The notes below the pieces were generated by a model, which did no database searches, was not told the origin of the DNA, and worked only from the letters and a program-made list of their open reading frames with translations. The position numbers and the translations under genes are program-made. This document shows positions 55,307-64,000 of a stretch of 64,000 nt of DNA, piece after piece. This DNA comes from Pseudomonas protegens. Its GTDB lineage: Bacteria > Pseudomonadota > Gammaproteobacteria > Pseudomonadales > Pseudomonadaceae. Every line of letters begins with the position of its first letter. Within the stretch, counting starts at the first letter, position 1. The stretch covers positions 2,170,001-2,234,000 of the forward strand of contig NZ_CP031396.1 in NCBI RefSeq assembly GCF_003363755.1. Direction: 5' to 3'.

Positions 55307-56275
<969 letters not shown>

Positions 56276-56279
56276 CAAT

Positions 56280-56864
56280 ATGAGCCATTACCAGCACCCA
56301 AGCGCCATCGTCGATGATGGCGCCCAGATCGGCGAAGGTTCACGGGTCTGGCATTTCGTGCATGTATGCCCAGGCGCACAGATCGGCAAAGGAGTCTCCC
56401 TTGGCCAGAACGTCTTCGTCGGCAACAAAGTGGTCATCGGTGATCATTGCAAGATCCAGAACAATGTCTCGGTATATGACAACGTTACCCTGGAAGAAGG
56501 CGTATTCTGCGGTCCAAGCATGGTCTTTACCAACGTTTACAACCCACGCTCATTGATCGAGCGCAAGGACCAATACCGCGACACCCTGGTGAAAAAGGGT
56601 GCCACGTTGGGCGCAAACTGCACCATCGTCTGCGGGGTCACCATCGGCGAATACGCCTTCGTCGGCGCAGGTGCGGTCATCAACAAGGATGTACCGGCTT
56701 ACGCACTGATGGTTGGGGTGCCCGCACGACAGCTAGGCTGGATGAGCGAGTTTGGTGAACGCCTCGAACTGCCGGTCGAGGGAGAAGCCGAATGCCTCTG
56801 CCCACATACCGGCGCCCGCTATGTCTTGCGTGGCAACAACCTGAGCAAAATGGACGCACAGTAA
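56280..56864 (+). CDS. wbpD: UDP-2-acetamido-3-amino-glucuronate N-acetyltransferase
   Basis: 194-residue left-handed beta-helix acetyltransferase that acetylates the 3-amino group to give UDP-GlcNAc3NAcA. Hexapeptide repeats are evident (ICKG-type: [23 protein letters not shown]). The adjacent [35 protein letters not shown] block is typical. It follows wbpB and directly abuts wbpE. In P. aeruginosa wbpC lies between B and D; it is absent here. Confidence 0.9.
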   Translation: MSHYQHPSAIVDDGAQIGEGSRVWHFVHVCPGAQIGKGVSLGQNVFVGNKVVIGDHCKIQNNVSVYDNVTLEEGVFCGPSMVFTNVYNPRSLIERKDQYRDTLVKKGATLGANCTIVCGVTIGEYAFVGAGAVINKDVPAYALMVGVPARQLGWMSEFGERLELPVEGEAECLCPHTGARYVLRGNNLSKMDAQ

Positions 56865-57956
56865 ATGATCGAATTCATTGATTTGAAATCTCAACAAGAC
56901 CGGATCAAAGAAAAGATTGACGCGAGAATTGAACGCGTCCTATGTCACGGCCAGTATATCCTTGGCCCAGAAGTGACAGAGCTTGAGGAAAAACTTGCCG
57001 CTTATGTAGGAGCGAAATACTGTATTAGCTGTGCAAACGGAACAGATGCCCTCCAAATTGCCCAGATGGCGATAGGCATTGGTCCGGGTGATGAGGTCAT
57101 AACACCTGGGTTCACTTATATCGCGACCGCAGAAACCGTAGCCCTTTTAGGGGCCAAACCGGTATATGTAGATATTGACCCACAAACCTACAACCTTGAT
57201 CCAACACTGCTAGAAGCGGCTATAACCCCACGCACGAAAGCTATAGTTCCAGTCTCTCTGTATGGTCAATGCGCCGACTTCAAAAAAATTAATAGTATTG
57301 CCAAAAAATACAATCTGTCAGTTATTGAGGATGCCGCACAGAGCTTTGGAGCACACTACAAAGAAAGACGCTCTTGCAACATAAGCACCATTGCATGTGC
57401 GAGTTTTTTTCCAAGTAAGCCATTGGGATGCTACGGTGATGGTGGAGCACTTTTTACCAACGATGAAAAGCTCGCCCAAATAATACGCCAAATAGCACGA
57501 CATGGACAAAGTCAACGTTATCATCATGTCCGCGTAGGTGTTAATAGCAGGCTAGATACTCTACAAGCTGCCATATTGTTATCTAAACTTGAAATTTTTG
57601 ACGACGAGCTCAATCTGCGTCAAGAGGTTGCGTACAACTATACAAGACTACTAGAGAGCGTGGATATACCTGCCCCCTATGTTGCCGCAGATAACAAAAG
57701 TGCGTGGGCACAGTTTACTGTACAAGTAGATGTACGAGATAAAGTTCAACAAAAACTTAAATCAGCTGGCATTCCAACAACCGTTCATTATCCAACCCCT
57801 CTAAACAGGCAGCCAGCAGTTAAAGACGACCAAGCATATCTCCCCATAGGTGATAAAGCTGCAACTCGCGTTTTAAGCCTTCCCATGCACCCCTATCTAT
57901 CACTAGAAAACATATCAAACATCGTCTCTGAGCTAAAAAAAGCCATCGATAATTAA
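56865..57956 (+). CDS. wbpE: UDP-3-keto sugar aminotransferase
   Basis: 363-residue DegT/DnrJ/EryC1 PLP enzyme that places the 3-amino group in the UDP-GlcNAc3NAcA route. The PLP lysine is in [17 protein letters not shown], with [11 protein letters not shown] upstream. The start codon directly follows the wbpD stop. Base composition changes abruptly here to AT-rich with many AAA, ATA and TTT codons, unlike wbpA-B-D, so this gene looks acquired from a different donor from its partners. Confidence 0.88.
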   Translation: MIEFIDLKSQQDRIKEKIDARIERVLCHGQYILGPEVTELEEKLAAYVGAKYCISCANGTDALQIAQMAIGIGPGDEVITPGFTYIATAETVALLGAKPVYVDIDPQTYNLDPTLLEAAITPRTKAIVPVSLYGQCADFKKINSIAKKYNLSVIEDAAQSFGAHYKERRSCNISTIACASFFPSKPLGCYGDGGALFTNDEKLAQIIRQIARHGQSQRYHHVRVGVNSRLDTLQAAILLSKLEIFDDELNLRQEVAYNYTRLLESVDIPAPYVAADNKSAWAQFTVQVDVRDKVQQKLKSAGIPTTVHYPTPLNRQPAVKDDQAYLPIGDKAATRVLSLPMHPYLSLENISNIVSELKKAIDN

Positions 57957-57967
57957 GGATTAAAAAC

Positions 57968-58957
57968 ATGATCACCGGTAAAAAAATCTTTATAACGGGT
58001 GGTGCAGGCTTTATCGCCAGCATGCTAATTTCTAAACTAGCAGATCAGAATGATATTGTAGTCTATGACAACTACACTCGTAACACGCTGAAAGACACAC
58101 CTTACTCGAACCACCCAAATGTCAAGCAAGTTCATGGCGATGTCTTAGACTTCTCTAAACTTAAAGAAGCAATGACTGGGTCACAGATAGTTGTTCATGC
58201 TGCTGCTATTGCAGGAATTGACTCGACTGTACGAAATCCCGTTTCAACAATGCGAGTCAATATGATAGGTGCCGCCAACGCAATGGAGGCAGCTCACCAG
58301 CTAGGAAAAATCGAACGTTTTATCGATTTTTCCACATCTGAAGTATTTGGCTCATACGCATTTAAAGTTGACGAAAACCAACAAACTGTCACAGGAGCAG
58401 TAGGTGAAGCTCGCTGGACTTACGCTGTTAGTAAACTGGCAGGAGAACACTTGGCACATGCATACCATAAACAGTATGAAATGCCGACAGTTACCGTTCG
58501 TCCTTTCAACGTATACGGTCCAGGCCAGACAGGCGAAGGTGCACTTTCAATCTTTGTTCGTAGAGCATTGAAAAATGAAGATATTTTAATTTTTGGTGAT
58601 GGTAGCCAAATTCGCGCCTGGCTTTATGTCGACGATATGGTTGAAGGGGTTCTTTGTGCGTTGGAGCACCCTAACGCGATAGGTGAGTCTTTCAATATAG
58701 GTAACTCACGTGCAGTTACAACAATTTATGGATTGGCACAAACAATCTGTAGAATTACCAATAGTTCATCCAAAATCATTTTCCGTGATGCGTTGTCTGC
58801 GGATATTGAGCTACGAATTCCAAGCGTAGGAAAAGCTAAAGAGCTGATTGGATTTGAAGCGAAAGTAGACTTAGATCTAGGGCTTGAAAAAACTGCCGCT
58901 TGGATTGCAGCAAACGAAAAATCCCTACCACCGCTTCCGAAGCTATTTAAGAGTTAA
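57968..58957 (+). CDS. NAD-dependent sugar nucleotide epimerase/dehydratase
   Basis: 329-residue extended short-chain dehydrogenase. The glycine motif is TGGAGFIAS (GxxGxxA, last Gly replaced by Ala17). The Ser/Tyr/Lys triad is visible in [11 protein letters not shown] and [11 protein letters not shown] (Tyr152, Lys156). The long form of the epimerase fold acts on UDP-, dTDP- or GDP-sugars; 4-keto formation or 4-epimerisation is plausible ahead of the following aminotransferase. AT-rich gene. Confidence 0.82.
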   Translation: MITGKKIFITGGAGFIASMLISKLADQNDIVVYDNYTRNTLKDTPYSNHPNVKQVHGDVLDFSKLKEAMTGSQIVVHAAAIAGIDSTVRNPVSTMRVNMIGAANAMEAAHQLGKIERFIDFSTSEVFGSYAFKVDENQQTVTGAVGEARWTYAVSKLAGEHLAHAYHKQYEMPTVTVRPFNVYGPGQTGEGALSIFVRRALKNEDILIFGDGSQIRAWLYVDDMVEGVLCALEHPNAIGESFNIGNSRAVTTIYGLAQTICRITNSSSKIIFRDALSADIELRIPSVGKAKELIGFEAKVDLDLGLEKTAAWIAANEKSLPPLPKLFKS

Positions 58958-58959
58958 AA

Positions 58960-60075
58960 ATGATTAAGCTATCCCAGCCCAATATTAGTGAGTTTGCCAT
59001 TAACTCTGTGGCGGAGGTCCTTCGAAGCGGAAAACTAGTGCATGGTGAAGAATCCGAAGCATTCGAACAAGAACTTGCCGCTTATATCGGTTGCAACAAT
59101 GCAATACTAGTTTCATCAGGAACGGCAGCCTTACACATTGCATTAATGGCACTTGATATTGGGCCAGGAGATGCTGTCATTGTCCCTGACTTTACCTTTC
59201 CAGCCACAGCGAATGTAGTCGCTATGGTAGGAGCCCGAGCGATAATTGTTGATGTAAATCTCGATAACTATACGCTGTCGATCAAGCATCTAGAGGAAAC
59301 TATCCAAAACTGGAAAGGACCGGAGCGCCTACGAGCAATCATGCCTGTACATGAATTCGGATGCCCAGCCGACATGAATGCCATCAAAAACATTGCTAAA
59401 AATAGCAACTTATTTATAGTCGAAGATGCAGCCTGTGCACTTGGTGCAACTTTTAAAGATAAGAAAACTGGAACTCTTGGAGATATAGGTTGTTTTTCCT
59501 TTCACCCGCGTAAGACCTTAACAACTGGTGAGGGCGGTTTGCTCACGACCAATAATTCTGATCTGGCAACACGCATAAGACGCTTGCGTAATCATGGAAT
59601 GGAGCGGGGCCCGGAAGGCATGAGCTTCATAGAGCCAGCGACAAACTATCGCCTTACCAACTTTCAAGCAGCCCTTGGACGAGCACAACTACCCGAGCTC
59701 GATGGGTGGATAGAAATACGTAGAAAACTAGCACAACACTATTTGTTAAAACTACGCCCACTAGAAGAAAAAAAATTAATTAAACTACCTACACCTGCTG
59801 ACGGTCATAGCTGGCAAACTTTTATGCTAGTTCTGAAAAACAATATTGATCGCGCTTCCGTCATTAACAATCTTAAGTCGAAGAATATCGAGAGTAATCT
59901 TGGCGCTCAAAGTCTGACAGAAATAGGTATCTATGGAGTGATGGATAATGAATGCCCCAATGGAAAGGAACTTTTCCATAACGGATTGGCGCTTCCCTTT
60001 TTTGAAGGTTTGAATGAAGAAAACGTCGACTACATTATTGAGGCGCTAGAGGCATGTCTGACGCAATATTCTTAG
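58960..60075 (+). CDS. DegT/DnrJ/EryC1-family sugar aminotransferase
   Basis: 371-residue PLP enzyme. The PLP lysine is in CFSFHPRKTLTTGEGGLLTT, with EDAACALGATF upstream. Members transfer an amino group to a keto-sugar nucleotide. Here it follows the epimerase/dehydratase by two bases and overlaps the formyltransferase by 22 bases, so it probably supplies the amine that is then N-formylated. Second DegT enzyme of the locus. Confidence 0.87.
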   Translation: MIKLSQPNISEFAINSVAEVLRSGKLVHGEESEAFEQELAAYIGCNNAILVSSGTAALHIALMALDIGPGDAVIVPDFTFPATANVVAMVGARAIIVDVNLDNYTLSIKHLEETIQNWKGPERLRAIMPVHEFGCPADMNAIKNIAKNSNLFIVEDAACALGATFKDKKTGTLGDIGCFSFHPRKTLTTGEGGLLTTNNSDLATRIRRLRNHGMERGPEGMSFIEPATNYRLTNFQAALGRAQLPELDGWIEIRRKLAQHYLLKLRPLEEKKLIKLPTPADGHSWQTFMLVLKNNIDRASVINNLKSKNIESNLGAQSLTEIGIYGVMDNECPNGKELFHNGLALPFFEGLNEENVDYIIEALEACLTQYS

Positions 60076-60953
60076 GCAGTAAGGATGCAGGATTAGAGGC
60101 TCTAAAAGCTATCAGAGCCTCAGCCAAAGAACGTTTGGTAAAGGCTATTACCTTTGATGATAGGGCTGACTCTAGAAGCGTATTAAATGAATTCTCTTCT
60201 TATTGCAGTGAAAAAAATATACCTCTTTCAATTATTGAACCGAAAAATTTATCAATCGAGTTAAAAGCACACCAAGGCGCAAAAGTATTTGTTATTGGAT
60301 GGTACAGCATTCTTCAGGAAAATCTGCTTTCTAGGAATGACTTCTTTGGCATGCATTACTCTCCATTACCAAAATACAGAGGAAATGCACCGCTTGTATG
60401 GCAAATTATTAACGGGGAAAGTGAAATAGGTCTTTCACTTTTCAAATTTTCCTTGGGGATAGATGATGGTGAAATAGTTGCTCAGAAAAAATTTCCACTA
60501 CTGAATGAAGATGATATTTCTACAGTTCTTGCAAAAGCAAATTTCTATTCAAAAGAAATACTAGAAGAGCAGGTTAAAAAAATCCTTAATGGGGAGGTCA
60601 CCTTGACTCTCCAAGACCATAGCAAAGCTAGCTATTGCTCATTGAGGATACCGGAAGATGGAAAAATAAACTGGAATCTAAGCGCACAAGAAATTTTTAA
60701 TTTTGTTAGAGCGCAGACGACCCCATATCCTGGAGCATTTACAGTAAATTCAAAAGGAGAAAAAATTAAGATCATAAAGTGCGAAATAGACAACAGGACC
60801 ATATACGCCCCCACTGGAGCAATAGTCGAACGCAACCTTAACTATGTCACTATAAAATGCGGTAACGGCGCCATTAAAATATTAAAGGCAAAAAACTCTA
60901 ACAACGAAACCATAAGAACCATTTTCCCTAGCATAAAGGAAAGGCTTCTTTAA
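60054..60953 (+). CDS. Formyltransferase-like protein with altered active site
   Basis: 299-residue protein of the methionyl-tRNA formyltransferase-like family, which includes sugar N-formyltransferases using N10-formyl-THF. The core FGMHYSPLPKYRGNAPLVW has the catalytic His (His101) but Gly99 where NxH-type enzymes have Asn, and the Asp in GIDDGEI (Asp137) is kept. Some homologues of this family naturally show GxH, so activity is uncertain. The start overlaps the preceding gene by 22 bases. Confidence 0.8.
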   Translation: MSDAIFLGSKDAGLEALKAIRASAKERLVKAITFDDRADSRSVLNEFSSYCSEKNIPLSIIEPKNLSIELKAHQGAKVFVIGWYSILQENLLSRNDFFGMHYSPLPKYRGNAPLVWQIINGESEIGLSLFKFSLGIDDGEIVAQKKFPLLNEDDISTVLAKANFYSKEILEEQVKKILNGEVTLTLQDHSKASYCSLRIPEDGKINWNLSAQEIFNFVRAQTTPYPGAFTVNSKGEKIKIIKCEIDNRTIYAPTGAIVERNLNYVTIKCGNGAIKILKAKNSNNETIRTIFPSIKERLL

Positions 60954-60963
60954 GAAGGAAAGA

Positions 60964-61677
60964 ATGAACCTATTCTCCAAGATAAGTGAAATCAGCACGA
61001 AAGACGACTTGTCCTGGAGCAATCGATTATTTTTGACACTCGATATCGACTGGGCGAATGATGATGTCATCAACCACTCTATCGATTTAGTTGAAGAGTT
61101 CGATGTTCCTGCAACATGGTTTATCACTCATAACACTCCCGTATTAGAGAGACTCAGGAACAATCCAAAGTTTGAGCTCGGTATACACCCTAACTTCAAT
61201 CCTTTGCTAAAGGGAGATTTCACCAACGGTACAACCGCAAGCGAGGTGATTGATCGTCTAATGCAACTTGTGCCAGAGGCTACTTCCGTTAGATCTCATT
61301 TTATGACACAAAGTAGCTATCTGATCAGTTTATTCAGTGAGAAGGGACTGACTCATGAGTGTAATCACTTCATACCAGAGCAGGCAAATATAGAGTTAAA
61401 GCCCTGGGAACATTGGCTAAACATGACCAAAGTTCCATATTTCTGGGAGGACGATGTAGTATGCCTAAGCAAAAACAACTCGGATTTATACACCTTAAAA
61501 AAGAGAGAAGGGCTCAAAGTTTTCGACTTCCACCCAATACACCTTTTTTTAAACACCTCTGACATTTCACTTTATAACGAGTGCCGTAATTTTTTATCTG
61601 ACACAAAACTATTATCAAAAAAAATAAATCGTGGCAATGGCAGCGCTTCCTGGCTAAAGATACTTCTGAGTCAGTAA
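60964..61677 (+). CDS. Polysaccharide deacetylase-like (NodB-fold, WbmS-like)
   Basis: 237 residues. LFLTLDIDWANDD supplies the acidic pair of motif 1 (Asp27, Asp29), and ELGIHPNFNPLL contains His75, but the expected second His of the HxxxH motif is Asn79. A serine/arginine-rich VRSHFM block follows. The protein may de-N-acetylate or modify a nascent sugar; altered metal ligands leave open a different reaction. Similar proteins occur beside formyltransferases in other O-antigen loci. AT-rich. Confidence 0.6.
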   Translation: MNLFSKISEISTKDDLSWSNRLFLTLDIDWANDDVINHSIDLVEEFDVPATWFITHNTPVLERLRNNPKFELGIHPNFNPLLKGDFTNGTTASEVIDRLMQLVPEATSVRSHFMTQSSYLISLFSEKGLTHECNHFIPEQANIELKPWEHWLNMTKVPYFWEDDVVCLSKNNSDLYTLKKREGLKVFDFHPIHLFLNTSDISLYNECRNFLSDTKLLSKKINRGNGSASWLKILLSQ

Positions 61678-61712
61678 TACTGAATAATATTCAGCTAAGA
61701 TAGAGATGAAAC

Positions 61713-62675
61713 ATGCAGCTTATTGAGGCAACCAAAGAAGAACTAGAAAAATGGGATCATATGATTGAAAACTCGGTCAATGGCACCATTTATCACCAGC
61801 GACTTTTTTTGAGCTATCACGGAAAAAAATTCGACAACCAAGAACAGTTTCTTGTATTCAAGAAAAAAAATAAAATTATTGCCTTACTGTCTTTACTTGA
61901 CAAAAAAGACGCCATAGTTTCACCATTTGGTGCAAGCTATGGTGGTGTTGTTTTCCTAGAAAGACCAACATTCTCTATATCAAGTGAAGTTTCCATACTA
62001 TTAAAGTCATTTCTCACGTCAAATCGTGCGGACAAAATGACTCTTACGTTCCCAACTAGCGCATGCGACAAAGTACCACTTGGAACATTTTACTACTGCT
62101 TGCTACAAGTAGGTTTTAATCAGTCCTCACATGATATTTCAAGTACAGTACATCTGCAGCAAGCATTCGATACGGATGATATATTAAATACTCGTGCACG
62201 ACGCATGGTACGTAAAGCAGTGAGTCTTGGAGTATCGCTACAAAACAACGCTAGTTTAGACTTAGCTTGGCCATTACTGGTTAAGAGCCTAGAAAAACAC
62301 AATGTCGCCCCCACTCATAGCTATGATGAACTTTCAGAGCTGCTTAAAAAATTTCCTAATAAAATTTCATTCCATATAGCAAGTATTGGATCAGAACCTC
62401 TCGGAGGAATATGCGAGTTTGATATCACAGATAAGGTACGCTGCTCTTTTTACATATTCCAGAACAATGAAAAAAGAGAGTACCAAGCTCTATCTCTAGT
62501 GATATCAGATGCATTAAAACGCGCAAAGAACGAAAAGTTCGACTACTTTGATTTTGGAACATCGACACAAAAAGGCTTACCACACCCTAGTATTTTCGAA
62601 TTTAAAGAAGGCTTTGGTGCAAATGGTTACTTCAGAAAATCTTTTACTCTAGATAATACAGACCATGACACGTAA
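61713..62675 (+). CDS. FemAB/GNAT-like acyltransferase-type protein
   Basis: 320 residues with a GNAT-like fold suggested by FHIASIGSEPLGGICEFDITDKVRCSFYIFQ and the C-terminal KFDYFDFGTSTQKGLPHPSIFEFKEGFG pattern, seen in FemAB/GNAT_6-type proteins. Such proteins transfer aminoacyl or acyl groups. In this locus it may acylate an amino sugar. It overlaps the following formyltransferase gene by 11 bases. Confidence 0.6.
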   Translation: MQLIEATKEELEKWDHMIENSVNGTIYHQRLFLSYHGKKFDNQEQFLVFKKKNKIIALLSLLDKKDAIVSPFGASYGGVVFLERPTFSISSEVSILLKSFLTSNRADKMTLTFPTSACDKVPLGTFYYCLLQVGFNQSSHDISSTVHLQQAFDTDDILNTRARRMVRKAVSLGVSLQNNASLDLAWPLLVKSLEKHNVAPTHSYDELSELLKKFPNKISFHIASIGSEPLGGICEFDITDKVRCSFYIFQNNEKREYQALSLVISDALKRAKNEKFDYFDFGTSTQKGLPHPSIFEFKEGFGANGYFRKSFTLDNTDHDT

Positions 62676-63405
62676 AATAGTATTGAGTCGTTGCAAATCA
62701 GACGATAAAGTTTTATCAAGTCTAAAAAATGAGCTTCGTGAACTAGAGTTCTCATCAAGCCTTGAAGAGATAATCGATGTAGAAAACTCTTTTATAATAC
62801 TTTACTCATGGCCTACGATATTATCCGAAGAATTTATAAACAAGCAAACCTGCGTGCTAAACGTGCACAACTCGCTGCTTCCTAAATATCGTGGCAGGCA
62901 TGCTTTTACCTGGGCGATGATCAATGGAGAGAAGGAGGTTGGCTATACACTTCATAAGGTTGATGGTGGTATAGACACAGGTGATATTTATGCCCAATTA
63001 ATTATACCTGTGGACTCGCAAATCGATATAAATACTTTATTTGAGATCGCTGAAACGGAACTGGCAAGCTGGCTCCCCAGCAAACTAATTCAAGTAATAG
63101 AAAAAAAAGCAATACCAAAAAAACAAAACAATAATAAGGCAACATACTTTAGAGCTCGTCGCCCTGAAGACTCTATGATAGATTTGTCTCAAAGCTATGA
63201 AAAAATTTACAATTTTATACGAGCTCAACGCCCACCCTACACAAAGGGAGCATACTTAGAAATTCATGGTTCGAGATTATACTTCGGTGAAGTAAAAAAA
63301 ATACCTTCTGGCACGCTAAAAAATAAAGATTTTATAATCAATGACGATATATCCATAATAATCAGGTGCCTAGATGCTGAAATTGAACTGTACCGAGCTT
63401 GTTAA
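62665..63405 (+). CDS. Sugar N-formyltransferase-like protein
   Basis: 246-residue formyltransferase family protein with intact catalytic set: Asn66-Val-His68 in CVLNVHNSLLPKYRGRHAF and Asp104 in GGIDTGDIYA. The family uses N10-formyltetrahydrofolate. It most likely N-formylates a sugar amine made by the DegT gene upstream. Shorter at the N-terminus than tRNA formyltransferases. Differs from the 60054 protein, which has GxH at this position. Confidence 0.83.
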   Translation: MTRKIVLSRCKSDDKVLSSLKNELRELEFSSSLEEIIDVENSFIILYSWPTILSEEFINKQTCVLNVHNSLLPKYRGRHAFTWAMINGEKEVGYTLHKVDGGIDTGDIYAQLIIPVDSQIDINTLFEIAETELASWLPSKLIQVIEKKAIPKKQNNNKATYFRARRPEDSMIDLSQSYEKIYNFIRAQRPPYTKGAYLEIHGSRLYFGEVKKIPSGTLKNKDFIINDDISIIIRCLDAEIELYRAC

Positions 63406-64000
63406 ATGAATAAGAGAAAAAAAAACTCGAAAGGGAAGGTCGTTTTCTTCACTTATAAAAACTATAGAAATAACCCAATGCTGAAAATGTATACTAGTGC
63501 GTTCAAAACAAGGTACGACTGCCTAGTATCATGCTTCGATAGTAAAACAACACCTCCTGAAAAAGACATTCAGCTCACCAACATCTCAATCAATCACTGG
63601 GAATATATAAGAGCACTTTACAGAAAGTCCCCCATAGAATTAAAAAATCTTCTTAAGAAAATAAAATTCATAAAAAAAATTTCACTCTACCTTTTAACAC
63701 TTTTGTTTATTGTAAACTTCATCATCAATAACTTTATTTTTCTAGCTAAGCAATTTCGCTTTGTTAAAAGTGGTGTCAGATTAGTATTCGCTGTAGATGG
63801 AGACTACTTGCTAGCCTCATGGCTTACGGCAAGATTGCTTGGCGCAAAATTCTATTACTTCGTTTACGAAATATGGCCTGATCAATACCCGGTTACCTCA
63901 TTAGTTGATCGTGCAGAAAAGAGTGCTCGTACAGCTTTAGAGTACTTTTTCTGTAACCGTGCAGACAAAGTAATAACTGTACAAGATGTCGTCTCCAAAT
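63406..64000 (+). CDS. Glycosyltransferase, C-terminus beyond window
   Basis: Open frame starting with ATG one base after the preceding stop and running off the right edge (198 codons visible). The N-terminus is MNKRKKKNSKGKVVFFTYKN. A hydrophobic segment (ISLYLLTLLFIVNFIINNFI) lies near residues 85-105. Then VFAVDGDYLLASWLTARLLG and FYYFVYEIWPDQYP resemble the acceptor half of GT4 glycosyltransferases. No terminal motifs are visible. Very AT-rich, like the rest of the block. Confidence 0.65.
   Translation, partial: MNKRKKNSKGKVVFFTYKNYRNNPMLKMYTSAFKTRYDCLVSCFDSKTTPPEKDIQLTNISINHWEYIRALYRKSPIELKNLLKKIKFIKKISLYLLTLLFIVNFIINNFIFLAKQFRFVKSGVRLVFAVDGDYLLASWLTARLLGAKFYYFVYEIWPDQYPVTSLVDRAEKSARTALEYFFCNRADKVITVQDVVSK

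Overview
The window looks like a Pseudomonas chromosome from the P. fluorescens/protegens/chlororaphis complex. This rests on the housekeeping gene order (hisS-ispG-rodZ-pilF-rlmN-ndk-isc operon-cysE-trmJ, suhB, secF-secD-yajC-tgt-queA, tRNA-Leu), high-GC codon use, short GC-rich REP-type repeats and ANR/IscR-type regulatory sites. No phage, insertion sequence, plasmid or CRISPR signature was seen.

Region 1 (1-20.3 kb) is conserved core. It holds the end of a minus-strand operon for isoprenoid synthesis, cell shape, type IV pilus assembly and rRNA methylation, then the complete iron-sulfur assembly operon iscRSUA-hscBA-fdx-iscX with its own terminator and a promoter overlapping IscR-like sites. 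It continues with cysE/trmJ, suhB, the Sec accessory genes with tgt-queA, and a tRNA-Leu(CAA) with a near-consensus promoter.

Region 2 (20.3-30.6 kb) is the most novel part. A LysR regulator is divergent from a run of seven same-strand genes: MFS transporter, Fe(II)/2-oxoglutarate oxygenase, PLP aminotransferase, FAD/NAD(P)-binding protein, isochorismatase-fold protein without the catalytic Cys, cupin, and a LeuD-LeuC (aconitase-type) fusion. The combination suggests biosynthesis and export of a small amino-acid-derived metabolite. I cannot match it to a named pathway.

Region 3 (30.6-48.9 kb) is mixed accessory/core: a PPK2 polyphosphate kinase behind a perfect ANR-type box, a two-component system, a GcvA-type LysR, a LysE exporter, a PhoD-like phosphatase, a pentaheme cytochrome c fusion, an ArsR-rhodanese regulator divergent from a DUF2938 membrane protein with a palindromic operator, a DedA protein, a class III aminotransferase, small envelope proteins and an amidohydrolase-like protein.

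Region 4 (48.9-64 kb) is a surface polysaccharide (probably O-antigen) locus. Minus-strand genes encode a UDP-GlcNAc to UDP-L-QuiNAc/L-FucNAc type route plus a WbuB-like glycosyltransferase. Divergent plus-strand genes encode WbpA-B-D-E (UDP-GlcNAc3NAcA route). Exactly at the start of wbpE the DNA becomes strikingly AT-rich. The AT-rich block carries an epimerase, a second DegT aminotransferase, two formyltransferases, a deacetylase-like protein, a FemAB/GNAT-like protein and the start of a glycosyltransferase cut by the window edge. This block probably makes and attaches an N-formylated amino sugar.
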